This document shows, piece by piece, positions 32,185 through 40,481 of a DNA stretch of 64,000 nt (positions within the stretch are counted from its first letter, which is position 1; each line of letters starts with the position of its first letter). The notes beneath the pieces were generated by a model. That model ran no database searches. It saw nothing but the letters and a program-made list of their open reading frames with translations, and had not been told where the DNA came from. Made by a program: the position numbers and the translations under genes. The stretch spans positions 44,064 through 108,063 of the IMG/VR virus record IMGVR_UViG_3300041956_000050; one strand, given 5' to 3'. The stretch is from a virus.

Positions 32185-32682
32185 TTAGTAGTAGATGATC
32201 TGACCGTCGCTGGTGACGGTCGAGAAAACTGCGCTCATCGACGTGGCGATGTCGTGCGCCGCTTGCTCAGTGCAGGGAAACTCGTTCTGACCACCACGGC
32301 CAGTAACGATGACAGTACCCTTGACTTGCTGATACTGCACCTGTGGCGGCTCAGGCAGCGCACCACTGGTGACGATCACCCGCCCATAGACCTTGCCGAT
32401 ATGGGGCCGGATCTCAGGCATCTTGTCAAGCAGGCCGTCCTCCGGCTCGATCCGCCAGGCTATGTCGCCACACTCGACACCATCCTCGTTCATGTAGTCG
32501 GATCGACGGGCGAGCGTCATGTTGTAGTCCGGCTCGGGATCGGTATACGGATAGATCGTCAGTGACGAGTAGTCCAGATCGAAGCCGAGTGCGTCGATGC
32601 TGAAACCGTTGTCAAACGCGCCTCTCCCTTGCGGATTGCGCTGCTCGTTGAAGTCAGCGCCCTGAAATATGACGGTAATCAT
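32185..32682 (-). CDS. hypothetical protein, 165 aa
   Basis: ATG 32682. Beta-rich; includes YSSLTIYPYTDPEPDYNMTL and a later VKGTVIVTGRGGQNEFPCTE. No domain recognised. Confidence 0.65.
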   Translation of the reverse strand: MITVIFQGADFNEQRNPQGRGAFDNGFSIDALGFDLDYSSLTIYPYTDPEPDYNMTLARRSDYMNEDGVECGDIAWRIEPEDGLLDKMPEIRPHIGKVYGRVIVTSGALPEPPQVQYQQVKGTVIVTGRGGQNEFPCTEQAAHDIATSMSAVFSTVTSDGQIIYY

Positions 32683-32690
32683 GTTGTCTT

Positions 32691-32999
32691 CTATCGGGAC
32701 CGCTGGATGTGGGCGTCGAACGTGTTGTAGACGTGGCGCATGGCCTGCGCGCACTCGTCCCAGGTTCGGATGCCCCTCGGGAACACCTCAGAGGCGAACC
32801 AGTCAAGCTCGTACTTCTCGACAAGCTTCTTGACGGTCGGGCGCAGCTTGCCCACATTGGGCAGGAACATGCCGTGGTTCGCCTTGAACTCAGCGTTCTG
32901 CGTCTCCACGAGCATGATGATCATGTTGACGGTGCGCGTCTCCCCACTGGGAAACGTCACGTCAAGGTCTGCCATGGGCAGGTTGCCGATGGTCGGCAT
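32691..32999 (-). CDS. hypothetical protein, 102 aa
   Basis: Strands (DLDVTFPSGETRTVNMIIML) then helices (GKLRPTVKKLVEKYELDWFA). Unknown. Confidence 0.65.
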   Translation of the reverse strand: MPTIGNLPMADLDVTFPSGETRTVNMIIMLVETQNAEFKANHGMFLPNVGKLRPTVKKLVEKYELDWFASEVFPRGIRTWDECAQAMRHVYNTFDAHIQRSR

Positions 33000-33002
33000 T
33001 TG

Positions 33003-33461
33003 TCACTCTCCTCGCTCGCGAGCGCTCTGCTCGCGGACTTCGTTGATGGTTTCCTCGTCCAGCCACTCGCTCGGATCGAACTTGTCACCGAACGTGATCT
33101 CGCCGTACTCCACGATCATGTAGGCCACGTCGTCGTGACTGTTGACGACGATGCCCATGTCGGAGTCGAGCGCGTAGTAGGTGATCGAGTCACCTGAGTT
33201 GTAGGACATGATGTGTGCCAGCATGATTGCCAGGCGAGCGCACGTCCGGGTGTCACTGCCGTAGCGGCCACCCGGTACACCCAGGTTGCCGTCCTGCATC
33301 AGAAACGCCATGGCGTGATCCATGAACACCTCCTCCCCGCCTTCCTCCTGGCCGGGGATCTCGGTCAGCATCGCGTTCAGGTTGTTGTCAGGACCAACGA
33401 CAGGCACCGTGAAGCTCTTGTTGTTCCACGTCACCTGCGTCCACCACTTGGGGTTGTCCAT
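33003..33461 (-). CDS. hypothetical protein, 152 aa
   Basis: ATG 33461 with GGAGAGG upstream overlaps the previous stop. Starts MDNPKWWTQVTWNNKSFTVP; later GDSITYYALDSDMGIVVNSH. No family recognised. Confidence 0.65.
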   Translation of the reverse strand: MDNPKWWTQVTWNNKSFTVPVVGPDNNLNAMLTEIPGQEEGGEEVFMDHAMAFLMQDGNLGVPGGRYGSDTRTCARLAIMLAHIMSYNSGDSITYYALDSDMGIVVNSHDDVAYMIVEYGEITFGDKFDPSEWLDEETINEVREQSARERGE

Positions 33462-33790
33462 CAGCCTCTCCAATTGCTGTTCTCGGTGTCGCGCCAGTCC
33501 CACATCATGGGCGGGCGCTCATCCTCGTCTTCGTCCTCATCCTCGTCGTCGTCATCACCGTTGAAGTGAGCCTCGACGCACTGCTTGAGCGCATCCAGGG
33601 TGAAGGGAATGCGCGAGCGATTCTCGGCATGATCCCACACGTTGATTACGTCAACAGCATGGAAGTCATCCTCGTACATGCCGGACTGACCCTGCGGCTG
33701 TATGTAGCCGATGTCGATGTACTCGCCACCGTGCCAGCGGGCAACGATGCCCTCGTCCTCGTTGACGTACTGCATGTAGGCGTCACTCAT
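33461..33790 (-). CDS. hypothetical protein with Asp/Glu tract, 109 aa
   Basis: Ordered first 75 residues (ARWHGGEYIDIGYIQPQG), then a run of 15 acidic residues, then MMWDWRDTENSNWRG. Likely has a flexible acidic linker. Unknown. Confidence 0.6.
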   Translation of the reverse strand: MSDAYMQYVNEDEGIVARWHGGEYIDIGYIQPQGQSGMYEDDFHAVDVINVWDHAENRSRIPFTLDALKQCVEAHFNGDDDDEDEDEDEDERPPMMWDWRDTENSNWRG

Positions 33791-34002
33791 GCTGACTCCT
33801 TCTGTGCGTAGTTGATTGGATACCAGCGGGAGCCGAGCGCGGTGAACTCCTCGGGCGGGTTGACAACCTCGTCGGTCCAACCCATGATCTCCTGCGTGGC
33901 CTGCCACTTGCCAGCGGCAAAGCCCTTCCAGAAGCCGTCCTCGGCTCCCTCGTGGTAGGCGTCGTTCTCACTGTCGATGGCGATGTCACTAATCCTGCGC
34001 AT
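33787..34002 (-). CDS. hypothetical protein, 71 aa
   Basis: Helical; contains DAYHEGAEDGFWKGFAAGKW, a pattern common in small unnamed phage proteins. Overlaps both neighbours. Confidence 0.6.
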   Translation of the reverse strand: MRRISDIAIDSENDAYHEGAEDGFWKGFAAGKWQATQEIMGWTDEVVNPPEEFTALGSRWYPINYAQKESA

Positions 34003-34244
34003 CAGTCATCACTGCTTCCATCGCGCTCGGTGATCTCCACGTCAAGCGGGACGAGGTGCGGCTTGGCGTTGCGGTGATGCGGCCACATCTCGAAGAACCG
34101 CTCCTTGTGCGCTGCCAGAAGCTCGCGCACCTTGTCCGGCGTCGGCGGCATGGCGATGGAGAACCGGTGGTCCTCCGTGTAGGTCAGCAGGTTGCAGGAC
34201 GGGTCGCGGTCAGCGACCGCCGTGATACGGACGTTGATATACAT
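34002..34244 (-). CDS. hypothetical protein, 80 aa
   Basis: ATG 34244 with AAGGA upstream. Strands, then a helix (PDKVRELLAAHKERFFEMWP), then strands. Unknown. Confidence 0.6.
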   Translation of the reverse strand: MYINVRITAVADRDPSCNLLTYTEDHRFSIAMPPTPDKVRELLAAHKERFFEMWPHHRNAKPHLVPLDVEITERDGSSDD

Positions 34245-34270
34245 GATGATCCTTGTGTCGTCGTTGTTGT

Positions 34271-35380
34271 CTAGTAGAACCAGGGCTGAAGCTCGCCGGT
34301 TCCGCACACCGGGCAGTAGACCTTCGTGCCCTCGCTCGTCGGGTACTGACCCGGCTGCTCGATGACGATCCAGGGCTTCTCGCCCGGTGCCAGCACGCCG
34401 GTCGAGGCGTTCAGGAAGGCGGCATCGATCTTGTCACCCTCGCGAGCGTTGTACTCGCTCAGCGCCAGCACCTCGTGGTCGGCGTAGTCGGAGCCGTTCC
34501 ACTCGGCGCTCTCCTCGTAGCCACCGTTGCCGGACCACATCGCCTGGCAGTCATGGTTGTCACAGCAGATGCCGTAGCGGCTCCAGTCGAACCATGACGG
34601 CGAGTCGCCCTCGATCCAGGCGGTGAAGGCGCGCGGCCGGGTGAACCCACCGCGAGCGTCAGCGCCACCGTGGATCATGATGAGCGCGATGCCCTCACCG
34701 TGGTCGATGGACTCATGCTCGAAGTAGATCCAGTGAATGTCCTGCGACAGACAGTTCTCCTCGTTGTAGGTGTAGCCCTCGGCGTAGTCGCCGTCGCCAT
34801 AGATGCCAGTTGCCGGATCGTAGCCGTGCATCTCGACCCAATCCTCGGCCGTCATCTCGGACTCACCCTCCTCGCGGGTGGCGTTCCACTCGATCCGCTC
34901 CTCGTTCTCCTCGGCAGCCTTGATCGCCATCTGGCGAGCGTAGTAGTCGGGGAACTCGCGGTAGATCTCGAACCATGACGGACGGTCATAGCGGTCCTTG
35001 CCCTCGTCCATCTGCTCGGCCAGCTTGTCAAGCATGGCGTCAGCCTCGGCGTTGTACTCAACGGCTTCCTTGAGCCAGTGGTACACACTGTGGTTGACCC
35101 ACAGTTCGGCCTGCGTGCCACCGTTCACCTTGTAGTCAGGGTCGCGGTGGCTCTCGTGCGGGCCAACGCACGGCCAGCCGAACGTGCTGACCGGCTGCGC
35201 CTCGAAATACTCGACGGCGGTCATGCGCGACGCACCGACGGCGGCTCGGTTGCGCTGCCACATACGGCCGTTGGCCCCACCGCTGTCAAGCATGTGGGTG
35301 CCAGTGTTCTCCATCAGCATGTCTGCGATCACGCGAGCGTTGATGAAGTCGCGGACCTTGGTCTTCTTGATACGGGGCAT
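34271..35380 (-). CDS. conserved phage-type protein, 369 aa
   Basis: Opens with a helix and then NTGTHMLDSGGANGRMWQRN. I recall this LDSGGA-GR-WQRN pattern from unnamed proteins in diverse phages. It is followed by VYHWLKEAVEYNAEAD. The C-terminus has a CPVCGTGELQPWFY zinc-ribbon-like end, with further Cys in GICCDNHDCQ. Several Trp/Tyr-rich strands. Function not known; the recurrence among unrelated phages suggests a useful accessory role. Confidence 0.7.
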   Translation of the reverse strand: MPRIKKTKVRDFINARVIADMLMENTGTHMLDSGGANGRMWQRNRAAVGASRMTAVEYFEAQPVSTFGWPCVGPHESHRDPDYKVNGGTQAELWVNHSVYHWLKEAVEYNAEADAMLDKLAEQMDEGKDRYDRPSWFEIYREFPDYYARQMAIKAAEENEERIEWNATREEGESEMTAEDWVEMHGYDPATGIYGDGDYAEGYTYNEENCLSQDIHWIYFEHESIDHGEGIALIMIHGGADARGGFTRPRAFTAWIEGDSPSWFDWSRYGICCDNHDCQAMWSGNGGYEESAEWNGSDYADHEVLALSEYNAREGDKIDAAFLNASTGVLAPGEKPWIVIEQPGQYPTSEGTKVYCPVCGTGELQPWFY

Positions 35381-35412
35381 CCCTTGTTCCTCGTCGTCGG
35401 TGTTGTCAGTTA

Positions 35413-35778
35413 CTAGGCGGCGTCGTCAGACTCGATCTCGTACAGACCGAAGTCGCCGTCGAACCACTGCCACGCATATCCCTCCGGGATGACCGGCGGG
35501 TTGTTCTGGCCCTTGATCGGACGGTCGATGCCGTCGTTGTCGCCACAGTTGAGCCAGTTCAGAGCCTCCTCGGAAAGCTCGATCACCGACTCGTGCGGGT
35601 ACTCCTCCTCGTGGTTCCACTCGTCATACATGCCGAGCGTGAACTTCTCGAACGGGCCGATGATGAAGCCGAACTCAACAGCTACATCAATCATGTCGCG
35701 CACGATGTAGTGGCCACGGTGGTTGTCGAGCCAGCAGCCAGCCTGGTCGATAGTGATGATCGGTCGAATCTGTGCCAT
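35413..35778 (-). CDS. hypothetical protein, 121 aa
   Basis: ATG 35778 chosen. Helical start (IRDM-type segment HYIVRDMIDVAVEFGFIIGP), acidic C-terminus (WFDGDFGLYEIESDDAA). Unknown. Confidence 0.6.
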   Translation of the reverse strand: MAQIRPIITIDQAGCWLDNHRGHYIVRDMIDVAVEFGFIIGPFEKFTLGMYDEWNHEEEYPHESVIELSEEALNWLNCGDNDGIDRPIKGQNNPPVIPEGYAWQWFDGDFGLYEIESDDAA

Positions 35779-35780
35779 GG

Positions 35781-36203
35781 TTAGGCGACCTCCTCCTTGG
35801 GATTGCTGCGGCGGAAGCTGCGGGCGAACTCCTCCGTCGCACTGGTCTGAGCGTTGACGAAGATGCGCCGCGCCCACGCGGTGCGGCTCTCGTTGGACAC
35901 GTTGCACACCAGGCCGATGTGCGCGATGAAGTCCTCGTCGCTGACGAACCAGTCAACAGTGCCGGGACCATCGGGGTTCGGCTTGTAGAGCATCGCGCCG
36001 TGGATCTTCTCGATCACGCGGAAGCGGGCGACGAACTCGTCAATGTTGCTCTCGGTGATCGCGCCCAAACCGACGCTGATCGTGCCCCAAATGAGCGCGT
36101 TGGTCACCGGGTTCATGCGGCGACCGTGCGGCTCGCTGTCGTCCTTGATCCAGCAGACGCTCTCGTAGTCCTTGATCTTGTCGAAGCTGAAGTTGAGTGA
36201 CAT
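35781..36203 (-). CDS. hypothetical protein, 140 aa
   Basis: ATG 36203 after GGAGAC. Contains VTNALIWGTISVGLGAITES and a basic C-terminal helix (EEFARSFRRSNPKEEV). Unknown. Confidence 0.65.
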   Translation of the reverse strand: MSLNFSFDKIKDYESVCWIKDDSEPHGRRMNPVTNALIWGTISVGLGAITESNIDEFVARFRVIEKIHGAMLYKPNPDGPGTVDWFVSDEDFIAHIGLVCNVSNESRTAWARRIFVNAQTSATEEFARSFRRSNPKEEVA

Positions 36204-36216
36204 GATTGTTGTCTCC

Positions 36217-36516
36217 TTACCAACCGGGGCGACCCCAAATGGGGTTGCCGTTGTGATAGATGCATTGCAGTTGCTCGCGAGTGAACTCCCACTCGCCACG
36301 TCCGGCGTTCGGCTCACCGCGCCGGTACGCCTCGATGCTCCGGCACGTGACGATGCGGACCTTGCCGTCTTCCTCGTCAATTGCGATGACGTTCTGCATC
36401 GTGTCGAAGTGCTCACCCTCCATCCAAGCGAGATCGTGCTCGCGGATGACCTCCCACGTGGCCTCCAGGGTGATCGTCGCCGGTCCTGTACCCGGCACCA
36501 TGATTTGTGTCAGCAT
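36217..36516 (-). CDS. hypothetical protein, 99 aa
   Basis: ATG 36516 with GGAGCG upstream, overlapping the preceding stop by one base. Beta-rich with a helix-turn near EATWEVIREHDLAWMEGEHF. Unknown. Confidence 0.6.
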   Translation of the reverse strand: MLTQIMVPGTGPATITLEATWEVIREHDLAWMEGEHFDTMQNVIAIDEEDGKVRIVTCRSIEAYRRGEPNAGRGEWEFTREQLQCIYHNGNPIWGRPGW

Positions 36517-36806
36517 TAGCGCTCCCTTCCGTCGTGCGTGCATCCAACCTGTCCGCACTGATGGCAGTAGTCGTCGTCTCCGATCACGGTCAGTTCGTCC
36601 ACGTCCACGAAGTGAACAATGTCGTCACCAACCATGATCGCCTGAACCATGTTGTCATTAGTGACAGTCTCCCACACGTACTCGAACTCGCCGTCGATCT
36701 CGTGCTCGACCTCACGTTCCTCCTCGACGTACCCGGCCAGCCAGAAGGCGATGCCGGGACCGAAGCGCTCGACCGTGTAGCGAGCGTCGAAGTCAATGTC
36801 AGTCAT
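36516..36806 (-). CDS. hypothetical acidic protein with C-terminal zinc site, 96 aa
   Basis: Beta-rich acidic body (FWLAGYVEEEREVEHEID) and a C-terminal CHQCGQVGCTHDGRER that can bind zinc through Cys/His. Unknown. Confidence 0.6.
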   Translation of the reverse strand: MTDIDFDARYTVERFGPGIAFWLAGYVEEEREVEHEIDGEFEYVWETVTNDNMVQAIMVGDDIVHFVDVDELTVIGDDDYCHQCGQVGCTHDGRER

Positions 36807-37056
36807 GATGATGCTCTCTCCATTCCTGTTCGATATCTCGAAGTGTTTGTAGTGCTGTCTCGTCCTCGGCCATCACTAGACCGACGGCCAGCCCGAGCAA
36901 CATGCTGCCGCTACGCTCGGCGGACATGCCCCACACATCGCACTGGTCGATGATGAGGCCGTGGTTGGGTAGCAGTCGCTTGACTGCCTCAGCCGGACCC
37001 CCACCCAATTCGCGGCCTGCCACCCCCACCAGATCCCATGCCTGACGGAAGGTCAT
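36799..37056 (-). CDS. hypothetical protein, 85 aa
   Basis: Helical with a hydrophobic centre (SGSMLLGLAVGLVMAEDETA) and a C-terminal His cluster (REHHHD). Unknown. Confidence 0.6.
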   Translation of the reverse strand: MTFRQAWDLVGVAGRELGGGPAEAVKRLLPNHGLIIDQCDVWGMSAERSGSMLLGLAVGLVMAEDETALQTLRDIEQEWREHHHD

Positions 37057-37283
37057 CGCTCAGGGTGATTGTCGCGAGCAGCAGCGTCGAGTGCGGCGAT
37101 GCTCTCGTCACTGAGCCGGAAGCACGACGGCAGGCTGATGCGACCGACGCCACGCTTGATACCGAACAGCGGCTCCCATGCCTCACCGTCATGCTGACAG
37201 TGAACGGCAACCTGTAGGTCGGCAGTGTTGACGACGAAGCCCTGTAACGGGCGCGTCTGTGTGATGTGTGCTATGTGAAGCAT
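37053..37283 (-). CDS. hypothetical protein, 76 aa
   Basis: ATG 37283 behind AAAGGAA. Strand-rich (RPLQGFVVNTADLQVAVHCQ). Overlaps the next gene by four bases. Unknown. Confidence 0.6.
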   Translation of the reverse strand: MLHIAHITQTRPLQGFVVNTADLQVAVHCQHDGEAWEPLFGIKRGVGRISLPSCFRLSDESIAALDAAARDNHPER

Positions 37284-37290
37284 GTTTCCT

Positions 37291-37653
37291 TTATGGGTGG
37301 CGGGTGTAGCCGTAGGCGGCAGCCATGTCGCGCTGCTCCGGCGATGCTTCCAGCATGTTGACACACAGGAAGCAGAAGCTCAGCCCGTTGGGATACTCCC
37401 CATCCGGGCCGGTGCGGTGCGGTTGGCCAGGAAGCCAGCGGTCGCAGCCGTCACAGCACCAGTCGGCAGCGCGCAGATCCTTGCTGCCGCACATCCAGTC
37501 GCCACCGTTGGGCCAGTGCTGATGGGCGACAAGATCAATGACATACTGTGCCTTGCGCTTGCCGCCGACAGTGACGTAGTTCGCCTCAGTGACGGTGCCG
37601 AGCGAGTCCAGCGACTTGCACCAGACGCGCTGGCCGATTGCGTACAGGCTCAT
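37291..37653 (-). CDS. zinc-binding hypothetical protein, 120 aa
   Basis: ATG 37653 with GAGGAAT upstream. A KOW/SH3-like start (YAIGQRVWCKSLDSLGTVTE), then CCDGC and CFLC pairs forming a likely zinc ribbon. Unknown. Confidence 0.6.
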   Translation of the reverse strand: MSLYAIGQRVWCKSLDSLGTVTEANYVTVGGKRKAQYVIDLVAHQHWPNGGDWMCGSKDLRAADWCCDGCDRWLPGQPHRTGPDGEYPNGLSFCFLCVNMLEASPEQRDMAAAYGYTRHP

Positions 37654-37883
37654 GATTCCTCCTCGGGTGCGTAGCACTGGTCGCTGCCGCACGGTGCGTA
37701 GGGTTCCACCGGCACCCCGCAGCGAGGGCACGGTTCCATCTTGACAAGCTCGTCGTTGTCCATGAAGACAACTTCGTCGTGGCCATCTGGCAACGCCATT
37801 GACATTCGCGCTCCGGCCAGGATGATCGTGTAACAGCGCCCGCCGAGATCGGCAGCGCGGTCGCCATACTTGAGTGACGCCAT
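37650..37883 (-). CDS. zinc-ribbon protein, 77 aa
   Basis: Body of strands (GRCYTIILAGARMSMALPDG), then CPRC and a second Cys pair (CGSDQC). Overlaps the next gene by four bases. Unknown. Confidence 0.6.
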   Translation of the reverse strand: MASLKYGDRAADLGGRCYTIILAGARMSMALPDGHDEVVFMDNDELVKMEPCPRCGVPVEPYAPCGSDQCYAPEEES

Positions 37884-37885
37884 CG

Positions 37886-38134
37886 CTAGAAGGGGATGTC
37901 GTCGCTGCTGACAGGAAGTGGTGCAGGCACCGGACGGCTCGCGCGGTCGGCATCGATGATGCGCTGAGCCTCACGGTACATCGGGTCGTCGGCGCAGCGG
38001 TAGCCGTCATACGCGGCGCTCCAGTCGCCAGGGTCGTAACCCATGGAGACAGCACCCATGCCATACTCGGCGCGCTGCTCACCTTCACTCTCGTGAGCCA
38101 TGCTCACGTATTCGTATGCTTCGTCAAGAGTCAT
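37886..38134 (-). CDS. small protein ending in an SSB-type DDIPF tail, 82 aa
   Basis: Helical Tyr-rich body (LDEAYEYVSMAHESEGEQRA), then a Pro-rich linker and the terminal residues SSDDIPF. The last six residues match the conserved C-terminal tip of bacterial SSB (DDDIPF), which docks onto RecO, PriA, exonuclease I, RecQ, DNA polymerase chi and others. No OB fold is present, so it is not SSB. It may recruit or block SSB-binding proteins. First gene behind a TAGTAT promoter. Confidence 0.65.
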   Translation of the reverse strand: MTLDEAYEYVSMAHESEGEQRAEYGMGAVSMGYDPGDWSAAYDGYRCADDPMYREAQRIIDADRASRPVPAPLPVSSDDIPF

Positions 38135-38166
38135 GCTGTCTCCGTCGTCGTCGGTTGTCGGGGTTG

Positions 38167-38172
38167 ATACTA
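38167..38172 (-). promoter_or_regulatory. extended -10 box TAGTAT
   Basis: TGG precedes TAGTATCA on the leftward strand in a 45-base gap. Leader of about 27 bases to ATG 38134 with GGAGAC as ribosome site. Confidence 0.55.
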
Positions 38173-38179
38173 CCAGATT

Positions 38180-38413
38180 TCAGGACAGGTCGTCCGGCTC
38201 GCTGTGGTACTCGTCGTTGAGCGCGATGCACTCCCACAGCGTGCCCTCCCAGGCGATGAACCAATCGCCCTCGCGCTCGTCCTTGACCATCCACATGAAG
38301 CTGCTCGACAAGGTGCTGTCATAGGCGACCTTGCTCGCGGTGTCGGCGGGATACATCGTCCGCACCGTGTTCAGTGCGACCAGCATCTCGTGGGTTAGCG
38401 TTACTATTGTCAT
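38180..38413 (-). CDS. hypothetical protein, 77 aa
   Basis: Helical start (THEMLVALNTVRTMYPADTA), Trp-rich strands (FMWMVKDEREGDWFIAWEGT). Followed by the gap holding the TAGTAT box. Unknown. Confidence 0.6.
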   Translation of the reverse strand: MTIVTLTHEMLVALNTVRTMYPADTASKVAYDSTLSSSFMWMVKDEREGDWFIAWEGTLWECIALNDEYHSEPDDLS

Positions 38414-38871
38414 GCGTATGTGTCCACCTTCCTGACGGCGGCGTACATCTGGAATGAGCCGCCGACGCTCGCGTTGAAGTAGCCAAGATCGATGATCCGG
38501 CCATCGGCCAGCATCGTCTCAAAGACGGCGGACGGATCGGTGCAGCCGTGCTTGGACAGCACGCCCTCGATGAGTCCGCGCCCGTAGCCGGTGCCGTTGG
38601 GGTAGCGGTTCTTGCCGCGTGCCTCAAGGTGTGCCCAATCGGTGAACTGCTTGACCGGGCACTCATCGAGCAGCACTTCGTGAAGGAACGTCATCTGTCC
38701 ATGATCGTCACCGATGTCCTCCAACTTGAACTTGCGGATCGTGATGGTTCCGTCGTCATAGCTGACAAGTGTGACCATCTCGTCGGCGTAGCACACCCCC
38801 TTGGGGGAGGCAGCCGCCTCTTCGATGGCCTCGATCAGCAGCTTGCGACCCATCGGATGCAGGCTAGCCAT
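38410..38871 (-). CDS. hypothetical protein, 153 aa
   Basis: ATG 38871. Helix (GRKLLIEAIEEAAASPKGVC) then strands and a Gly/Tyr-rich loop (NRYPNGTGYGRGLIEGVLSK). Unknown. Confidence 0.65.
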   Translation of the reverse strand: MASLHPMGRKLLIEAIEEAAASPKGVCYADEMVTLVSYDDGTITIRKFKLEDIGDDHGQMTFLHEVLLDECPVKQFTDWAHLEARGKNRYPNGTGYGRGLIEGVLSKHGCTDPSAVFETMLADGRIIDLGYFNASVGGSFQMYAAVRKVDTYA

Positions 38872-39274
38872 GGTAACTCCTGTTGTCGTTGATGTAGGCG
38901 ATGATCTCGTCATCGTCACGGCCAAAGACCGGATTCTCGGTCAGGTCGGCGTGGCCGTCGTGGTGACCCCACACCTCACCCTTGACGGGCAGCACGGTGA
39001 AGTGCCGACCAGTGTCAAGATAGACGATGATGCAGTCACCGTCGTGGTCGAACGGGCCACGGTTCTGCTCGATCTGTAGCAGGGTGACTCCGGCGACCTC
39101 GGCCTTGATCCGCGCAGCGAACGCCTCGACGTGCTCGCGGCGGGCGATCCGCAGCTTCACACTGTCGAGCATGGAGAGGGCACGCTCGCGCGCATTGTTC
39201 AGTAGCTCACGTTCCTCGGGGATGGCGCGAGCCTCAAGCTCCTTGACGAAGCTGTCAAAGCTGTTGTCAGTCAT
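38864..39274 (-). CDS. hypothetical protein, 136 aa
   Basis: ATG 39274 lies inside the end of the upstream gene. Long N-terminal helix (RELLNNARERALSMLDSVKL) then strands with a His cluster (VWGHHDGHADL). Unknown. Confidence 0.65.
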   Translation of the reverse strand: MTDNSFDSFVKELEARAIPEERELLNNARERALSMLDSVKLRIARREHVEAFAARIKAEVAGVTLLQIEQNRGPFDHDGDCIIVYLDTGRHFTVLPVKGEVWGHHDGHADLTENPVFGRDDDEIIAYINDNRSYHG

Positions 39275-39605
39275 TGGCACTGCCTCCGATCTTGTTGAGG
39301 ATGTGCGTCGGCTCGTCGCGCAGGATCTCGCGGTAGTGCAGCAGCGTGCCGACCGGATAGGTGGCGTAGTCGCTGGTCGTCTCGCGGTGCGAGCTACCCT
39401 CCACGAACCACTCCCCGAGCACCGTCTGGAAGTTGCGCTTGCTGTCGCCACTGACGATGACCACAATCTCGTGGCTCAAGCGAGCGTGCGTGTGGTACAG
39501 CACGTCCGGCCCGAACCGGCGCGTCAACTCACGGTTGACAAGCGCGTCCTGAGCGAAGCTGTCGCCATCGTCACTGGTCTTGACGATCAGGTTGTACGAG
39601 TACAT
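39267..39605 (-). CDS. hypothetical protein, 112 aa
   Basis: Alternating strands and helices (YSYNLIVKTSDDGDSF, SHEIVVIVSGDSKRNFQTVL). Overlaps the next gene by 8 bases. Unknown. Confidence 0.65.
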   Translation of the reverse strand: MYSYNLIVKTSDDGDSFAQDALVNRELTRRFGPDVLYHTHARLSHEIVVIVSGDSKRNFQTVLGEWFVEGSSHRETTSDYATYPVGTLLHYREILRDEPTHILNKIGGSAND

Positions 39606-39606
39606 G

Positions 39607-39879
39607 TCACACTCCGTAGTTGAAGATGTTGCCCGGAACGGTGCAGTACGTACCGTCCTGCGAGCCGGTCTTGCGCAGCCATTCGCGCACGGTGGGGTGA
39701 AGCTCGACCGGGACAGTGAACCACTCCGTCGGGTCGGACACGCCGTAGCGCATCTGACCGTGCTCCAGCGCGAAGATCATCGCCTCGTCATCGCGCATGT
39801 AGCTCGGCACGTCCACGCGGTAGATCCGCGAGTACGGCCCGTCACAGTCCGGCTCCCAGCTTGCGAGGAATTGCAGCAT
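39607..39879 (-). CDS. hypothetical protein, 90 aa
   Basis: Strand/helix mix (SRIYRVDVPSYMRDDEAMIF). ATG follows GGAGACTGACAACA. Unknown. Confidence 0.6.
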   Translation of the reverse strand: MLQFLASWEPDCDGPYSRIYRVDVPSYMRDDEAMIFALEHGQMRYGVSDPTEWFTVPVELHPTVREWLRKTGSQDGTYCTVPGNIFNYGV

Positions 39880-39884
39880 TGTTG

Positions 39885-40118
39885 TCAGTCTCCTTGTGCG
39901 ATGTGGGCATCGAGCTTGTCAATGAGCAAGCAGACTGCCTCGGTGTTGAGATTGATCGCGTCGATCATCGTCTGATCGCGCGCCTTCTGTGATGAGCCGA
40001 CCTTACCGGCCCACTGCATGAAACCGTGAGCCTTCTTGCGGATAGCGTCAGTGTTGGCGAAACGCTCACGCCGACGGTCGGCCTTCTCAGCCTGCTTTTC
40101 ATCGTAGCTTTTGAACAT
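39885..40118 (-). CDS. basic helical protein, 77 aa
   Basis: ATG 40118 chosen because GGAG lies 10 bases upstream; GTG 40127 is an alternative. Basic N-terminal helix (DEKQAEKADRRRERFANTDA), hydrophobic C-terminal helix (AINLNTEAVCLLIDKLDAHI). Unknown. Confidence 0.55.
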   Translation of the reverse strand: MFKSYDEKQAEKADRRRERFANTDAIRKKAHGFMQWAGKVGSSQKARDQTMIDAINLNTEAVCLLIDKLDAHIAQGD

Positions 40119-40123
40119 TGTTG

Positions 40124-40297
40124 TCACACTCCGGAGGAATTGGGGTGGGAGAGGGATGCGCCCATCTGCCAGAAGGCATCGGCGAGCGCGTCATCGCCAC
40201 TGTCAGCGGCAATGTCAGCGGTGTTGAAGCTGACCTCAGCGGCCAGCATTCGTGCGAGGTTCGCGCCAGTACCGACGCGCGGATCGAACAGGAACAT
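40124..40297 (-). CDS. DPxxG[T/S]G-motif micro-protein, 57 aa (member 1)
   Basis: ATG 40297 with AAAGGAG upstream. The N-terminus is MFLFDPRVGTGANLARMLAA, followed by an acidic helical tail. DPRVGTGANL (residues 5-14) is shared, with substitutions, by three other small genes between here and 43.9 kb. The motif resembles motif I of N6-adenine methyltransferases, but 57 residues cannot form that fold. Function unknown. Confidence 0.65.
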   Translation of the reverse strand: MFLFDPRVGTGANLARMLAAEVSFNTADIAADSGDDALADAFWQMGASLSHPNSSGV

Positions 40298-40310
40298 GTG
40301 TCTCCTTTGT

Positions 40311-40472
40311 TTACCAGTCACCGCGCCGGAGAGACTGGCGCGCTGAGCGGCGGTCGTGGCGATTGGCGCGCTTGCCGGACTTGCCGTGCGAGCCACCCTT
40401 GCGGTCGAACGATGCGCGAGCGACGGCAGAGCCGCCAGCCTTGGCATCAGTGACAAGCTTGTTACGCTTCAT
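40311..40472 (-). CDS. basic micro-protein, 53 aa
   Basis: ATG 40472 behind GGAGGAAT. Lys/Arg/Gly/Ser-rich with several His (KGGSHGKSGKRANRHDRRSA). Possibly binds nucleic acid. Unknown. Confidence 0.6.
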   Translation of the reverse strand: MKRNKLVTDAKAGGSAVARASFDRKGGSHGKSGKRANRHDRRSARQSLRRGDW

Positions 40473-40481
40473 GATTCCTCC

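Noticed and set aside
37886-38134. Single-stranded DNA-binding protein
   Set aside because: Only the C-terminal tip matches SSB; there is no OB-fold sequence and the protein is 82 residues.
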